Origin: Pseudomonas panipatensis
GTDB lineage: Bacteria; Pseudomonadota; Gammaproteobacteria; Pseudomonadales; Pseudomonadaceae
Reading direction: 5' to 3'
Length of the DNA stretch: 64,000 nucleotides
Assembly: GCF_900099785.1 (NCBI RefSeq)
Contig: NZ_FNDS01000006.1
Coordinates: forward strand, 306,057-370,056
This document shows positions 34,546-43,963 of this stretch, in pieces. Position numbers and translations under genes: made by a program. The notes beneath the pieces were generated by a model. That model did not search any database. It saw only the letters and a list, made by a program, of their open reading frames with translations, and was not told the DNA's origin. The stretch's first letter is position 1, and every line of letters starts with the position of its first letter.

Positions 34546-35649
34546 TCAGTCCCGCGGGGGCCGGTCGCGGCTCTGGATGTTCCAGTGCGCGGCGTTACCG
34601 GCCAATAGCCGGGAGAGCCGTTCCACCTGCTCGTAGAGGCGCAGGGTCAGCCAGTAGAAGCCCTGCTTCTCGAACGACTCGCTGAGGTTGTGCGGGCGCG
34701 GCGGCAGCCGTTCCAGACTCTGGCAAATCTGTAGCAGGCGCGCGGCGCGGCTGAACTTGAGGGCATGGGCGCATTGCAGCAGCAGCCGCACGATGGCTTG
34801 CCGATGCGCATCCAGGCTGGCCGGTATCGGCTCGATGTCACCGCCCTGGGCGGCGAACTGACGCGAGGCGATCAGCGATTCCAGGGTGCCCATGATGGCC
34901 CGATGGGTGCGCTGGATGAGTTCCAGATCGCGCACCGGCATGGCGGTTTCCCGCGCCACTGGCGCCAGGTGCGCACGCGCGGCGACCAGGCGGCGGTCGA
35001 GTTCTTCCAGTTGCTCGGCGAAATGTTCGGCGCGCACGTCGCTGTTGCTGCTCAGTTGCCCGTACAGGCGGGCACAGGCGCGCAGGTTGTCGGACAGCAG
35101 GTAACGCCAGACATACACCGCGCGCAGTGGATAGATCTGTGCGAAGAGCAGCGCCAGAGCCACGCCGAGCAGGACGTTGAGGGTGCGCCAGAGCCCTTCG
35201 TTGATGCCGTTGTCACCGTGGCCGGCGACGATGAACAGGGTGATCCCGGCGAGCAGCGCGACGTAACCGGCACGGCCGATGGCGAAGTAGGCGGCCACCG
35301 CGCCGAACAGCGCCATGAGCAGGTAGATCAGGGCATAGGAACCCGTCAGGTCGTGGGCCACGACCACGCCCAGGCCGACAGCGGCGCCGAGCAGGGTGCC
35401 GAGGATGCGTTCGTAGGATTTGCCGCGGATGGTGCCCTGGTGCACCAGGCCACCCATCACCACCATGACCGTGACCGACGCCCAGAGTCCGTGGGGAAGG
35501 TCGATGCCGCTGGTCAGCAGCATCGAGGCCAGCAGCGCCAGGCCGACCCGCGCGCAGTGGATCCAGGCGGCGTAGCGGTAACGGCTGTAGGGATTGGCCA
35601 GGCGGCGAAAGGGCAGGGTCAGGGCCTGCCAGGGGGACGATCGCGGCAC
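34546..35649 (-). CDS. FUSC-family inner-membrane protein
   Basis: A 367-residue protein from a GTG at 35647-35649, chosen because GAGGAG lies 5 bases upstream; a GTG 27 bp earlier is the alternative. Six hydrophobic helices in the first 190 residues (ARVGLALLASMLLT, HGLWASVTVMVVMGG, then a Gly-rich GTLLGAAVGLGVVVAH) match the fusaric acid resistance (FUSC/YccS/AaeB) fold. A cytoplasmic helical domain of about 170 residues follows. Relatives export aromatic acids, often with a membrane-fusion partner, which is missing here. The protein is about half the length of AaeB, so it is a short form of unknown substrate. Confidence 0.85.
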   Translation of the reverse strand: MPRSSPWQALTLPFRRLANPYSRYRYAAWIHCARVGLALLASMLLTSGIDLPHGLWASVTVMVVMGGLVHQGTIRGKSYERILGTLLGAAVGLGVVVAHDLTGSYALIYLLMALFGAVAAYFAIGRAGYVALLAGITLFIVAGHGDNGINEGLWRTLNVLLGVALALLFAQIYPLRAVYVWRYLLSDNLRACARLYGQLSSNSDVRAEHFAEQLEELDRRLVAARAHLAPVARETAMPVRDLELIQRTHRAIMGTLESLIASRQFAAQGGDIEPIPASLDAHRQAIVRLLLQCAHALKFSRAARLLQICQSLERLPPRPHNLSESFEKQGFYWLTLRLYEQVERLSRLLAGNAAHWNIQSRDRPPRD

Positions 35650-35767
35650 GCGCGCTCCTCGTTGAGCTTGATCCACCCTTCAGCGTAGGCGCTGGCCGAG
35701 GCCAGGTGCGGCGAAAGCGCTCGCCGCCCGCCCCGCAGCAGCGAGCGCGCCGCTATGCCTGCGCAAC

Positions 35768-37207
35768 CTAAGGCGCGTTCTCGGCGCCGAGGAAGTAGTA
35801 AACGCGGCGGCCCACCACCTGTTTGTCCAATACCTTCAGCGGCGCCTGCGGCTGCGTGACGCTCTCCATGACGGCGACGTGGTTCGGCGTCTCCCTGAGG
35901 TATTGCAGCAGGGCGCTCTGCTCGTACAGCCCCGGCAGCCGGCTGCGGCTGTAGAACACGCTGGCGCCGGCCAGGCGCTCGCTTGGCTGGTAGAGCACGA
36001 TGTCCTGGCCCTGGGCCTGGCGCTGGTGGATCTGCTCGACCAGCGGCAGGAACGACTCTTTGCGGTCGGCATGCGGTTGCACCCAGAAGGCCACGCTCAA
36101 GTAGGCGGCGAGCACCAGGCTGAAGAGCACGCCGAGCAGGCTGGGCAGGCGCCGTGCCAGGCGCGTGTCGCGCCAACGCGCAAGCCAGACGCCGGCGTAC
36201 TCGGCGGCGATCACCGCGGCGGCCGGGCTCAACGACATCAGGTAGACCATGCGCTTGCTGGAGGCCAGGGTCAGCAGGAGGAACTGCGCCAGCAGCCAGA
36301 CGTAGAAGAACAGCAGCTGCCGGTCGTTGCGCACGCGCTTGCGCAAGTGCCACAGCCCCAGGTAGGTGAGCAGGTTCCACGGCAGGAAGGCCTCCGGCAA
36401 CTTGCCCAGGTAGTAATAGAAGGGTTCGAAGTGCCCGGCGTCTTCGAAGGAGCCGCTGAAGCGGCCGACGCTATTGGCCCAGAGGATTTCCCGCAGCGCC
36501 TGCAGACCTTCCTGGCGGTACAGCAGGCCCAGCCAGAACAGCAGCGGCAGCAGGCCGAGCAGGGTCCAGGCCAGCGGCCGCAGCCAGGCGTCCAGTTGCA
36601 GACGGCGTTGCAGGCGCGTTTCCGCCAGCAGGTAGGCGAAGATCACCACCCCAGGCAGCGCCAGGCCGAGCAGGCCTTTGCTCAGGCTGGCGATGGCGAT
36701 GCCCAGGGCGAAGAACGGCCAGCTCGGCGCGTCGCCCCGCGCCTGCAGGTGGGCGCGCAGGAAGGCCAGCAGCGCCAGGCTGACGCCGAGGCAGAGCAGG
36801 GCATCTTCGCCGACCTGGCGGGCATTGCCCCAGAAGCTGGCCATGCTCGCCAGCATCAGCCCCGCCAGCAATGCCAGCCCGGCCGGACGCCCCAGGCGCC
36901 GCAGCATGCCGTAAAGCAGCATCACACTGGCCAGGCCGGCCAGCGCCGAGGCCAGGCGGACGGCCAGGGTGGTGGGGCCGAACAGGCGCATGGCGGTGAC
37001 ATCCAGCCAGAGGCTCAGCGGCGGTTTTTCCAGGAAGCGTTGGCCATTCACGCGCGGCGTCACCCAGTCGCGGTCCAGCTGCATTTCCATGGCGATGCCC
37101 GCCACCCGCGGTTCGGTGGAGCCCTGCAGCTGATGATTGCCGAGGGCGACGAAGAACATCAGGGCAGTGAAGGCCAGCAGGAGAACGGTCGAGCGACTGA
37201 GTGGCAT
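35768..37207 (-). CDS. GT83/ArnT-like polyprenyl-phosphate sugar glycosyltransferase
   Basis: The protein is 479 residues from the ATG at 37205-37207. The frame extends to a GTG at 37261, but its G-rich stretch directly abuts that codon. About 10-12 hydrophobic helices follow, and the first periplasmic loop carries STEPRVAGIAMEMQLDRDW and then RFLEKPPLSLWLDV, the GT83/PMT-type catalytic-loop pattern. Such enzymes use lipid-linked sugars to modify lipid A, glycans or proteins. It is the second enzyme of this fold in the window, distinct from the one at 19.5-21.2 kb. It is divergent from a phosphatase gene. The acceptor is unknown. Confidence 0.83.
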   Translation of the reverse strand: MPLSRSTVLLLAFTALMFFVALGNHQLQGSTEPRVAGIAMEMQLDRDWVTPRVNGQRFLEKPPLSLWLDVTAMRLFGPTTLAVRLASALAGLASVMLLYGMLRRLGRPAGLALLAGLMLASMASFWGNARQVGEDALLCLGVSLALLAFLRAHLQARGDAPSWPFFALGIAIASLSKGLLGLALPGVVIFAYLLAETRLQRRLQLDAWLRPLAWTLLGLLPLLFWLGLLYRQEGLQALREILWANSVGRFSGSFEDAGHFEPFYYYLGKLPEAFLPWNLLTYLGLWHLRKRVRNDRQLLFFYVWLLAQFLLLTLASSKRMVYLMSLSPAAAVIAAEYAGVWLARWRDTRLARRLPSLLGVLFSLVLAAYLSVAFWVQPHADRKESFLPLVEQIHQRQAQGQDIVLYQPSERLAGASVFYSRSRLPGLYEQSALLQYLRETPNHVAVMESVTQPQAPLKVLDKQVVGRRVYYFLGAENAP

Positions 37208-37334
37208 GGCAGTACCAGAGGCAGAGAGCAAATAGGCAGCAATGTAGGAAGATTTACCCACCCCCTCTTAACGCAGCATTAACGATCGGCGCGTTGAATG
37301 ACTGAGCCACAATCGCAAGGCCGGAGCATTGCGC

Positions 37335-38417
37335 ATGAGTGAATTCCCAGGGGGGCTGGTCGCGCGCGCCGACGCCGGTTGCCCGCCGTCGATGGGCCGC
37401 CGCTGGCGCGCAGTCTGGCGAATCGGCGGCGGCGGACTGCTGGTCCTGTCGCTGCTGGCGATGGCTGTCGCGTTTGTCTGGCTGAACGCGCCGCTGCAAC
37501 CCTATGCCCCGTTGAGCGGCCTGCCGGCGGACCGTGTGGCCTTGCTCGCGCTGGGCGACCAGGGCAGCGGCGACCTGCAGCAGTGGCGGGTCGGCCGCGG
37601 CATGGAGCGGGCGGCCGAAGCGCTGGGTGGGATCAACCTGGTCATGCTGCTGGGCGACAATTTCTACGGGGCGCCGCTCAGCGACACCAGTGATCGTGCC
37701 TGGGCGCTGAGATTCGAACGGGTCTACTGGGGCGCCTGGCTCAGCCACGTGCCGTTCTTCGCGGTACTCGGCAACCATGACTACCCGAAATCGGCGGACG
37801 TCGAACTGGCCTACAGCCGCGAAAAAAAAGGCTCCGGCCGTTGGCAGATGCCGGCGCGTTTCTACACCCGCGACTTCGGCAGGGCCGGTGAGCGGCCGCT
37901 GGTACGGGTGGTGTTCCTCGACTCAGCGGCCTCGCGCGAGAGCCTGCTGCAGCAGGCGGCGTTCATCCAGCAGGCCTTCTCCGCGCCGGGTCCGGCACCG
38001 GTCTGGCGAGTGGTGGCGGCGCACCACCCGCTGCGCGACCATGGCCCGGACGGGCAGAACCAGCAGCTCCAGGAGGACCTGCTGCCGATGCTGCAACGCA
38101 GCGGCGTCGACCTGTTCCTGTCCGGACACGATCACAACCAGCAACTGATCGTCCGCCCCGGCGAGCCGGCCTGGGTGATTTCCGGCGGCGGCGGGCAACG
38201 GGTCAATGCGCTGGATAGCGCGGCCCACGCGGACACCCTGTTCGCCGTCGCACGTCCGGGCTTCAGCGCCGTCGAGTTCAGCGCCGAGCAGGCGCGAATC
38301 TCCTCTTATGACGCCAGCGGCCAGGCGGAGTCGAGCTTCGACTGGCCGCGCGCCTGCGCCGGCCAACCGCAAGGATGCCTGGCCGCGGAGCAGCGGGGGG
38401 CTCTGGCAGGTCGCTGA
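37335..38417 (+). CDS. Metallophosphoesterase, purple acid phosphatase type
   Basis: A 360-residue protein from the ATG at 37335, which has GGAG 8 bases upstream (a TTG two codons earlier is rejected). An N-terminal anchor helix (about 28-50) leads to a catalytic domain with the metallophosphatase signature in order: GDQGSGD, GDNFYG, GNHDYP, AAHHPL and GHDHN. These residues bind two metals (Fe/Zn or Fe/Mn). The tartrate-resistant acid phosphatase-like order suggests broad phosphomonoesterase activity at the membrane or periplasm. A CAGQPQGC pair near the C terminus may form a disulfide. The MucR-like gene follows about 100 bp downstream and may share regulation. Confidence 0.9.
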   Translation: MSEFPGGLVARADAGCPPSMGRRWRAVWRIGGGGLLVLSLLAMAVAFVWLNAPLQPYAPLSGLPADRVALLALGDQGSGDLQQWRVGRGMERAAEALGGINLVMLLGDNFYGAPLSDTSDRAWALRFERVYWGAWLSHVPFFAVLGNHDYPKSADVELAYSREKKGSGRWQMPARFYTRDFGRAGERPLVRVVFLDSAASRESLLQQAAFIQQAFSAPGPAPVWRVVAAHHPLRDHGPDGQNQQLQEDLLPMLQRSGVDLFLSGHDHNQQLIVRPGEPAWVISGGGGQRVNALDSAAHADTLFAVARPGFSAVEFSAEQARISSYDASGQAESSFDWPRACAGQPQGCLAAEQRGALAGR

Positions 38418-38517
38418 GCGACAGAAAGGCGACGGATGTATCTGGTTCGACATACTGGCAGTTGGCTAGAATCTCGCGCTTTTCGCACAGGGTCGCCGTG
38501 CGTTGCAGAGAGTCGAG

Positions 38518-40584
38518 ATGTTGACTGGTAGTTACGACCTTGCCCTGGTGCTGGTTTCCCTTTGCGTGGCCGTGCTGGCCTCCTATACGGCGCTGGACCT
38601 GGCCGGCCGCATCGCGCGTTCGAACGGTTGGAACGCGCTGCTGTGGATCGTCGGTGGCGCCCTGGCCATGGGCATCGGCGTCTGGTCCATGCACTTCGTC
38701 GGCATGCTCGCCTTCAGCCTGCCGATCCCCCTTGGCTACGACCTGACGCTGACGCTGCTGTCGCTGCTCATCGCGGTCCTCAGCTCGGGCTTCGCCCTGG
38801 CGCTGGTCGGACAGCAGAGCCTGCCGCCGCGGCGTTTGCTGGCCGGCACCCTGGTCATGGGCAGCGGCATCGCCAGCATGCACTACCTGGGCATGCACGC
38901 GATGCTCATGCAGCCGGGCATCGACTACAACCCCTGGCTGTTCGGCCTGTCGCTGCTGATCGCCGCGCTGGCCTCCGGCTCGGCGCTATGGATCGCCTTC
39001 CGCCTGCGCCAGAGTGCCCCCTACGTCAGCCTGGTGCGGGCCGGCGCGGCGCTGCTGATGGGGCTGGCCATCGTCGGCATGCACTACACCGGCATGGCCG
39101 CCGCGCGTTTTCCGCTCGGCAGCTTCTGCGGCGCCGCCTCCAGGGGCCTGGACAACAACTGGCTGGCGATCGCCATCGTCCTGGTGACGCTGGCGGTGCT
39201 GGCCATCGCCTTGCTCACCTCGATCCTCGACGCGCGCCTGGAAGCGCGCACCGCGCAGCTCGCCGACTCCCTGGCGCAGGCCAACCGGGAACTCACCCAA
39301 CTGGCCCTGCACGACAACCTGACGCGCTTGCCCAACCGCCTGCTGCTGGAAGACCGTGTCGGGCAGATGATCGCCAAGGTGCAGCGCGAGGGTGGCTATT
39401 TCGCGCTGATGTTCCTCGATCTGGACGGCTTCAAACCGATCAACGACGCCTTCGGCCACCATGTCGGCGACCAGTTGCTGCGTGCCGTGGCCGGGCGCCT
39501 GCGCGACAACCTGCGTGGCGAAGACACCCTGGCGCGCATCGGTGGCGACGAGTTCGCCCTGCTGGTGGCGCTGAAGGCGCCCGAGGATGCGGCCGCCGTG
39601 GCCAGCCAGCAGATCACCCGGCTGGCCCAGCCGTTCCTGCTCAACGAGCAGGAGCTGCGGATTTCCGGCAGTGTCGGTATCGCGCTGTATCCGGGCGATG
39701 GCGCCAGCCACCAGGAGCTGCTGATCAACGCCGACGCCGCCATGTACCACGCCAAGGGCAGCGGCAAGAACGCCTACAGCTTCTTCGAGCACTCGATGAA
39801 CACCAATGCGCGCAACCACCTGCTGATGTTGCAGGATCTGCGCGTGGCCCTGGAGCGCGGCGAGTTCGTCCTGCATTACCAGCCGAAGTTCGCCGCCAGC
39901 GGCGAGCAGCCGATCGGCGCCGAGGCGCTGTTGCGCTGGCAGCACCCACGGCGCGGGCTGTTGCTGCCCGACGAATTCATCGGCCTGGCCGAGCGCACCG
40001 GGTTGATCATCGGCATCGGCGAGTGGGTGCTCGACGAAGCCTGCCGGCAAATGCGCCAGTGGTACCTCGCCGGACACCGGCACTGGCGCGTCGCGGTGAA
40101 CCTGTCGGCGGTGCAGTTCAGTCATGCCGGGCTGCTCGAATGTGTCGCCGCGACCCTGCGCCGGCACGCGCTGCCCGCCAACTGCCTGACCCTGGAGATC
40201 ACCGAAACCACCGCCATGCGCGATGCCGACAGTAGCCTGGCGATCCTCGGCAAGCTGGCCGAAATGGGCGTGGACCTGTCCATCGACGACTTCGGCACCG
40301 GCTATTCCAGCCTGCTCTATCTCAAGCGCCTGCCGGCCAACGAGCTGAAGATCGACCGTGGCTTCGTGCGCGACCTGGAGCAGGACAGCGACGATGCCGC
40401 CATCGTCTCGGCGATCGTCGCGCTGGGCCAGGCCCTCGACCTGCGCATCGTCGCCGAAGGGGTGGAAACCTCCGGGCAGCGGACCTTCCTCACCCAGTTG
40501 GGGTGCGATTCGCTACAGGGCTACCTGCTCGGCCAGCCGGGGCCGGCCGAGCAGATGGCGCAGCGCCTGCCGCCGCCGGCTTAA
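38518..40584 (+). CDS. mucR: MHYT-GGDEF-EAL c-di-GMP enzyme, MucR-like
   Basis: A 688-residue protein from the ATG at 38518; an in-frame TTG five codons earlier is unlikely. The membrane MHYT domain (about 1-240) has three motifs, MHFVGM, MHYLGM and MHYTGM, thought to bind copper and sense O2, CO or NO. GGDEF is intact at 342-346 with an intact RGED I-site just upstream. The EAL domain has EALLRW and DDFGTGYSSL, so both synthesis and breakdown of c-di-GMP are possible. Length and architecture match P. aeruginosa MucR, which promotes alginate production, rather than the longer NbdA. Symbol given with moderate confidence. Confidence 0.85.
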   Translation: MLTGSYDLALVLVSLCVAVLASYTALDLAGRIARSNGWNALLWIVGGALAMGIGVWSMHFVGMLAFSLPIPLGYDLTLTLLSLLIAVLSSGFALALVGQQSLPPRRLLAGTLVMGSGIASMHYLGMHAMLMQPGIDYNPWLFGLSLLIAALASGSALWIAFRLRQSAPYVSLVRAGAALLMGLAIVGMHYTGMAAARFPLGSFCGAASRGLDNNWLAIAIVLVTLAVLAIALLTSILDARLEARTAQLADSLAQANRELTQLALHDNLTRLPNRLLLEDRVGQMIAKVQREGGYFALMFLDLDGFKPINDAFGHHVGDQLLRAVAGRLRDNLRGEDTLARIGGDEFALLVALKAPEDAAAVASQQITRLAQPFLLNEQELRISGSVGIALYPGDGASHQELLINADAAMYHAKGSGKNAYSFFEHSMNTNARNHLLMLQDLRVALERGEFVLHYQPKFAASGEQPIGAEALLRWQHPRRGLLLPDEFIGLAERTGLIIGIGEWVLDEACRQMRQWYLAGHRHWRVAVNLSAVQFSHAGLLECVAATLRRHALPANCLTLEITETTAMRDADSSLAILGKLAEMGVDLSIDDFGTGYSSLLYLKRLPANELKIDRGFVRDLEQDSDDAAIVSAIVALGQALDLRIVAEGVETSGQRTFLTQLGCDSLQGYLLGQPGPAEQMAQRLPPPA

Positions 40585-40674
40585 GTCCGGCGTGGCGGCG
40601 CCTGGCGAATCGAGTGGCAACGCTGCTCTTGCTCCGCGCCTGGCGGGCTCGGACGCTGCCCGGACGGGCGGCGC

Positions 40675-40845
40675 TCAGACCGCCGAGGTGGCGAGATAGA
40701 TGCGGTAGCTGATGACCGACAGCATGCTCAGCACGCCGATCCACATCAGCAACACGCCGGAGCTGCGCTCGCGGATGGTGAAGCCGATGCCGAGCATGAA
40801 CATGCCGAAGATGATGACCGCGAGGGTGACGAGGAAAGAATCCAT
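40675..40845 (-). CDS. Small membrane protein (56 residues)
   Basis: A short frame from the ATG at 40843-40845, with AAGG upstream. It begins MDSFLVTLAVIIFGMFMLGI, a strongly hydrophobic helix, has a charged turn TIRERSSG, then a second helix, LLMWIGVLSMLSVI, and ends YLATSAV. It is thus a two-helix hairpin inner-membrane protein. I recall small hypothetical genes next to mucR in other Pseudomonas, so it is probably conserved. No function is known. It converges on the mucR-like gene and may be an accessory subunit, which is speculation. Confidence 0.72.
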   Translation of the reverse strand: MDSFLVTLAVIIFGMFMLGIGFTIRERSSGVLLMWIGVLSMLSVISYRIYLATSAV

Positions 40846-41017
40846 GGCGAGCCTTAGTCCGTGATACCGATAGCTGAAAGTCTAGGCCAGCGGCGACGCC
40901 GGGGCGCTTGATCCGTGGCAATTGTGGCGCCTGAGCGACCGACGCAGCATAACGGTTGCGTCGGCCGGCACAAGGCTTGCGGGGCAACGCGGGGCGCTGC
41001 CTGAGCGCGGTTCGCGT

Positions 41018-41419
41018 TCAGCCGTCGAGCAACTGGCTGGCGATGGCGATCTCGCCGCTGAGTACCTTGTGGATCGGGCAGACGTTGGCGATATCCAGCA
41101 GACGTTTGCGCTGGGTGGCGTCGAGCGCGCCCTTCAGGCGGATGTCGCGGGCGATGCGCGAATGGCCGGGCTGGTCCTGGTCGAAGCGCAGATCGACCTC
41201 GATGCCGTCCAGCGGCCACTCCTTGCGTTGCGCATACATCGCCAGGGTGATCGCCGTGCAGGCGCCGAGGGACGACAGGAGCAACTGGTAAGGGCTCGGG
41301 CCCTGGTCGCCGCCGCCGAGTTCGGCGGGTTCGTCGGCGAGCCACTGCTGGACGCCGTTGGACAGCGTCACCTGGTAGGGAATGCCGGCATAGCTGGCAT
41401 GCGCGAGCGCTTCGCTCAT
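41018..41419 (-). CDS. OsmC-family peroxiredoxin-like protein
   Basis: A 133-residue protein of the OsmC/Ohr superfamily. Both active-site cysteines are present: Cys54 in SSLGACTAITLAMYA and Cys114 in ANVCPIHKVL. The family reduces organic hydroperoxides or fatty acid hydroperoxides in the cytoplasm. The ATG follows AAGGAG. It lies about 50 bp downstream of the YcaC-like gene on the same strand, with a small GC hairpin (41443-41458) in between, so the two may be partly cotranscribed. It is closer to YhfA-type OsmC-like proteins than to Ohr, judging by its short N terminus. Confidence 0.92.
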   Translation of the reverse strand: MSEALAHASYAGIPYQVTLSNGVQQWLADEPAELGGGDQGPSPYQLLLSSLGACTAITLAMYAQRKEWPLDGIEVDLRFDQDQPGHSRIARDIRLKGALDATQRKRLLDIANVCPIHKVLSGEIAIASQLLDG

Positions 41420-41471
41420 GGGGGCTCCTTGTGGGGGAAACGGAGCCGCGCGGACGCGGCCCCTGGTGGGA

Positions 41472-42098
41472 TCACTTGGCCGCGGTAAGGGTACTGTAGC
41501 TGGTGATCAGGTTGCGATAGTCGGGAATATGCGCGGAGAACAGCGCGGCCAGCCCCTCGATATCGTTGCGCCAGTCGCGATGCAGTTCGCAGGCCACGCC
41601 GAACCAACTCATCAGCTGCGCGCCATTGGCTTCCATGCGGCGCCAGGCGGCGTCGCGGGTGATTTCGTTGAAGGTCCCCGAGGCGTCGGTGACGACGAAT
41701 ACATCGAAGCCTTCCGCCAATGCCGAGAGGGCCGGGAAGGCGACGCAGACCTCGGTGACCACGCCGGCGAGGATCAACTGCTGCTTGCCGGTGGCCTTGA
41801 CCGCCTTGACGAAGTCCTCGTTGTCCCAGGCGTTGATGTTGCCGGGGCGGGCGATGTAGGGCGCGTCCGGGAAGCGTTCCTTCAGTTCGGGCACCAGCGG
41901 GCCGTTGGGACCGCTTTCGAAGCTGGTGGTGAGGATGGTCGGCAGCTTGAAGTACTTGGCCAGATCGGCCAGGGCCAGGACGTTGTTCTTGAATTTGTCC
42001 GGGTCCTGGTCGCGCACCAGGGACAGCAGGCCGGCCTGGTGGTCGACCAGCAGCACGGCGGCCTGGCTCTTGTCGAGACGGACGTAGGCTTTGCTCAT
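41472..42098 (-). CDS. YcaC-type isochorismatase-family hydrolase
   Basis: A 208-residue cysteine hydrolase with start MSKAYVRLDK after a GAGGA site. The catalytic triad of the isochorismatase fold is visible as Asp19 (VLLVDHQAGL), a lysine in the loop around 90-102, and Cys118 (VVTEVCVAFPAL) following the cis-peptide Val-Thr. The length matches E. coli and P. aeruginosa YcaC. The physiological substrate of YcaC is unknown despite its structure. The neighbouring OsmC-like gene hints at stress-related function. An alternative name is nicotinamidase-related hydrolase. Confidence 0.9.
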   Translation of the reverse strand: MSKAYVRLDKSQAAVLLVDHQAGLLSLVRDQDPDKFKNNVLALADLAKYFKLPTILTTSFESGPNGPLVPELKERFPDAPYIARPGNINAWDNEDFVKAVKATGKQQLILAGVVTEVCVAFPALSALAEGFDVFVVTDASGTFNEITRDAAWRRMEANGAQLMSWFGVACELHRDWRNDIEGLAALFSAHIPDYRNLITSYSTLTAAK

Positions 42099-42419
42099 GG
42101 CGAGTTCCTCATTGTCGTGGGGCGTTATCACCCGGCGCCGCGCGCCAGGTGTACGGGGCTGCCTCGACGCCGCGCATCCGGCGGCGGTTGCCGGGGCGCG
42201 ACTGCCGGCGCCTTGGCGGAACGGGCAAGCGACGGCTACGGGCCCTGAAGCGGCGGATGCCGGGTCAGGGCAGCGTTTGCCGTGCTCAACCAGAGTAGGC
42301 GCTGTTCGCGTCCGGCAGATGAATAGCGTGCCCCGGGGCTCGCGGAGTGCCTCCCGCTGGCCGTGGCGCTGGCCCTGCCGGGCCTGCTCGTGCGCAGCGC
42401 GCCAGGCCCGGCGGCCTGA
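42099..42419. other. 321-bp intergenic region
   Basis: The gap lies between the YcaC-like gene start and the MATE gene stop. It is GC-rich, with only composition-driven reading frames. I see no hairpin with a U-run and no recognisable operator; it must hold the YcaC promoter. Confidence 0.5.
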
Positions 42420-43820
42420 TCAGGCGGCGCGCCGTTCCTTCAGGCGGATATGCCGCCGGGCGCTGCGCGCCAGGCGGATGCCGAGCATCGCTGCGGCGCA
42501 GGTCAGGCCGACGATCAGGCCCTGCCAGAGGCCGCGCGGGCCGCTCGGTTCTTGCAGCCAGTGGGCCAGGCCCAGGCTGTAGCCCACCGGCAGGCCGATT
42601 CCCCAGTAGGCGAACAGGGTGATGAGCATCACCGCGCGGGTGTCCTGGTAGCCGCGCAGGGCACCGGCTGCGGTGACCTGCAGGGCGTCGGAGAATTGGA
42701 ACAGCGCGGAGAACACCAGCAGCGAAGCGGCCAGCACCAGCACCTGCGGATCGCGGGTGTAGAGCGCGGCGATCTGCTCGCGCAGCAGCAGCATGGCCGT
42801 CGCCGACACGCAGGCATAGGCCAGCGCCGCGGCCATCCCGGTGCCGGCGGAAAAGCGCGCGTCGCGCGGGGCGCCGGCGCCCAGGGCCTGGCCGACCCGC
42901 ACCGTCACCGCCATGGCCAGGGCATAGGGGATCATGAACGCCATGGCGCTGAAGTTGAGCGCAACCTGGTGCCCGGCCACCACCTTCTCGCCGAGTTCGC
43001 CGATCAGCAGGGCGATCACCGAGAAGATGCTCGACTCGGCGAACACGGCGATGCCGATCGGCAGGCCGACCGAGACCAGGCGGCGGATCACCGCCGGGTC
43101 CGGCAGCTCCCACTGCGAGAAGAGGGCGCTGGGGCGGTAGACCGCGGCGCCGTTCACCCAGCCGAGCATGCCCAGCAGCATGAACCACATCACCGAGGCG
43201 GTGGCCCAGCCGCAGCCGGGGCCGCCGAGGGCGGGGAAGCCCAGGTGGCCGTAGATCAGCACGTAGTTGAGCGGAATGTTCAGCAGCAGCCCGCAGAGCC
43301 CCAGCACCATGCTTGGCCGGGTCCGCCCGAGGCCGTCGCTGAAACAGCGCAGCACGTGGTATAGGGCCACCGCCGGCAGGCCGCAGGCGATGCCGCGCAG
43401 GTAGAAGCGGCTGGGTTCGATCAGTGCCGCTTCGACCTTCATCGCGCGCAGCACCGGCTCGGCAAGGAACCACAGTACCGCCGCCGCCAGCGGGCCGACC
43501 AGCAGCGCCAGCCACAGCGCCTGGCGCACCAGCGGGCCGGTGCCGGGCTGGTCGCCGGCGCCAAAGCGCTGCGCCACCTTGGCGGTGGTCGCCAACAGGG
43601 TACCGGTCATCAGCAGGAACACTGGAATCCAGATCGAGTTGCCCAGCGCCACCGCCGCCAGGTCGCGCGGGCCGACGCGGCCGGCCATGACCGCATCGAC
43701 GAAGCCCATGGCGGTGGTGGCCAACTGGGCGATCATGATCGGGGCGGCGAGGCTGAGCAGTTCCTTCAGCTCGCTGGCGATACGCCGTCTACGCGAGACG
43801 GGCCGGGCAATTGCACTCAC
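42420..43820 (-). CDS. MATE-family multidrug efflux pump, NorM type
   Basis: A 466-residue protein from a GTG at 43818-43820 with AAGGAA 6 bases upstream. It has 12 hydrophobic helices in two homologous halves of about 220 residues; each begins with the MATE pattern (APIMIAQLATTAMGFVDAVMAGR near 26 and LPIGIAVFAESSIFSVIALLIG near 245). MATE pumps expel cationic drugs and fluoroquinolones using Na+ or H+ gradients. The closest characterised relative in the genus is PmpM (about 477 residues). The gene is divergent from pdxB. A 14-residue basic C terminus is normal for the family. Confidence 0.92.
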   Translation of the reverse strand: MSAIARPVSRRRRIASELKELLSLAAPIMIAQLATTAMGFVDAVMAGRVGPRDLAAVALGNSIWIPVFLLMTGTLLATTAKVAQRFGAGDQPGTGPLVRQALWLALLVGPLAAAVLWFLAEPVLRAMKVEAALIEPSRFYLRGIACGLPAVALYHVLRCFSDGLGRTRPSMVLGLCGLLLNIPLNYVLIYGHLGFPALGGPGCGWATASVMWFMLLGMLGWVNGAAVYRPSALFSQWELPDPAVIRRLVSVGLPIGIAVFAESSIFSVIALLIGELGEKVVAGHQVALNFSAMAFMIPYALAMAVTVRVGQALGAGAPRDARFSAGTGMAAALAYACVSATAMLLLREQIAALYTRDPQVLVLAASLLVFSALFQFSDALQVTAAGALRGYQDTRAVMLITLFAYWGIGLPVGYSLGLAHWLQEPSGPRGLWQGLIVGLTCAAAMLGIRLARSARRHIRLKERRAA

Positions 43821-43963
43821 GGTATTCCTTGTGGGGCGGGGGCGAAGGGAAAGCCGATCAGTCTAAAGGTTGACGGCTCGGTCAGGAAGCACCGTTAACG
43901 TCACCCGCGACCCCCGTGCGCGGCACTGGTAAAGTGCACGGATCACTTCGTGGAGTCCTGCCC

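Noticed and set aside
37208..37261. Upstream GTG start for the GT83 enzyme
   Set aside because: The G-rich stretch touches the GTG with no spacing, and the extra 18 residues do not look like the family N terminus.
42347..42622. Plus-strand 91-codon frame at the 3' end of the MATE gene
   Set aside because: It is antisense to the MATE C terminus, very Arg/Gly/Pro-rich, and without a ribosome-binding site.
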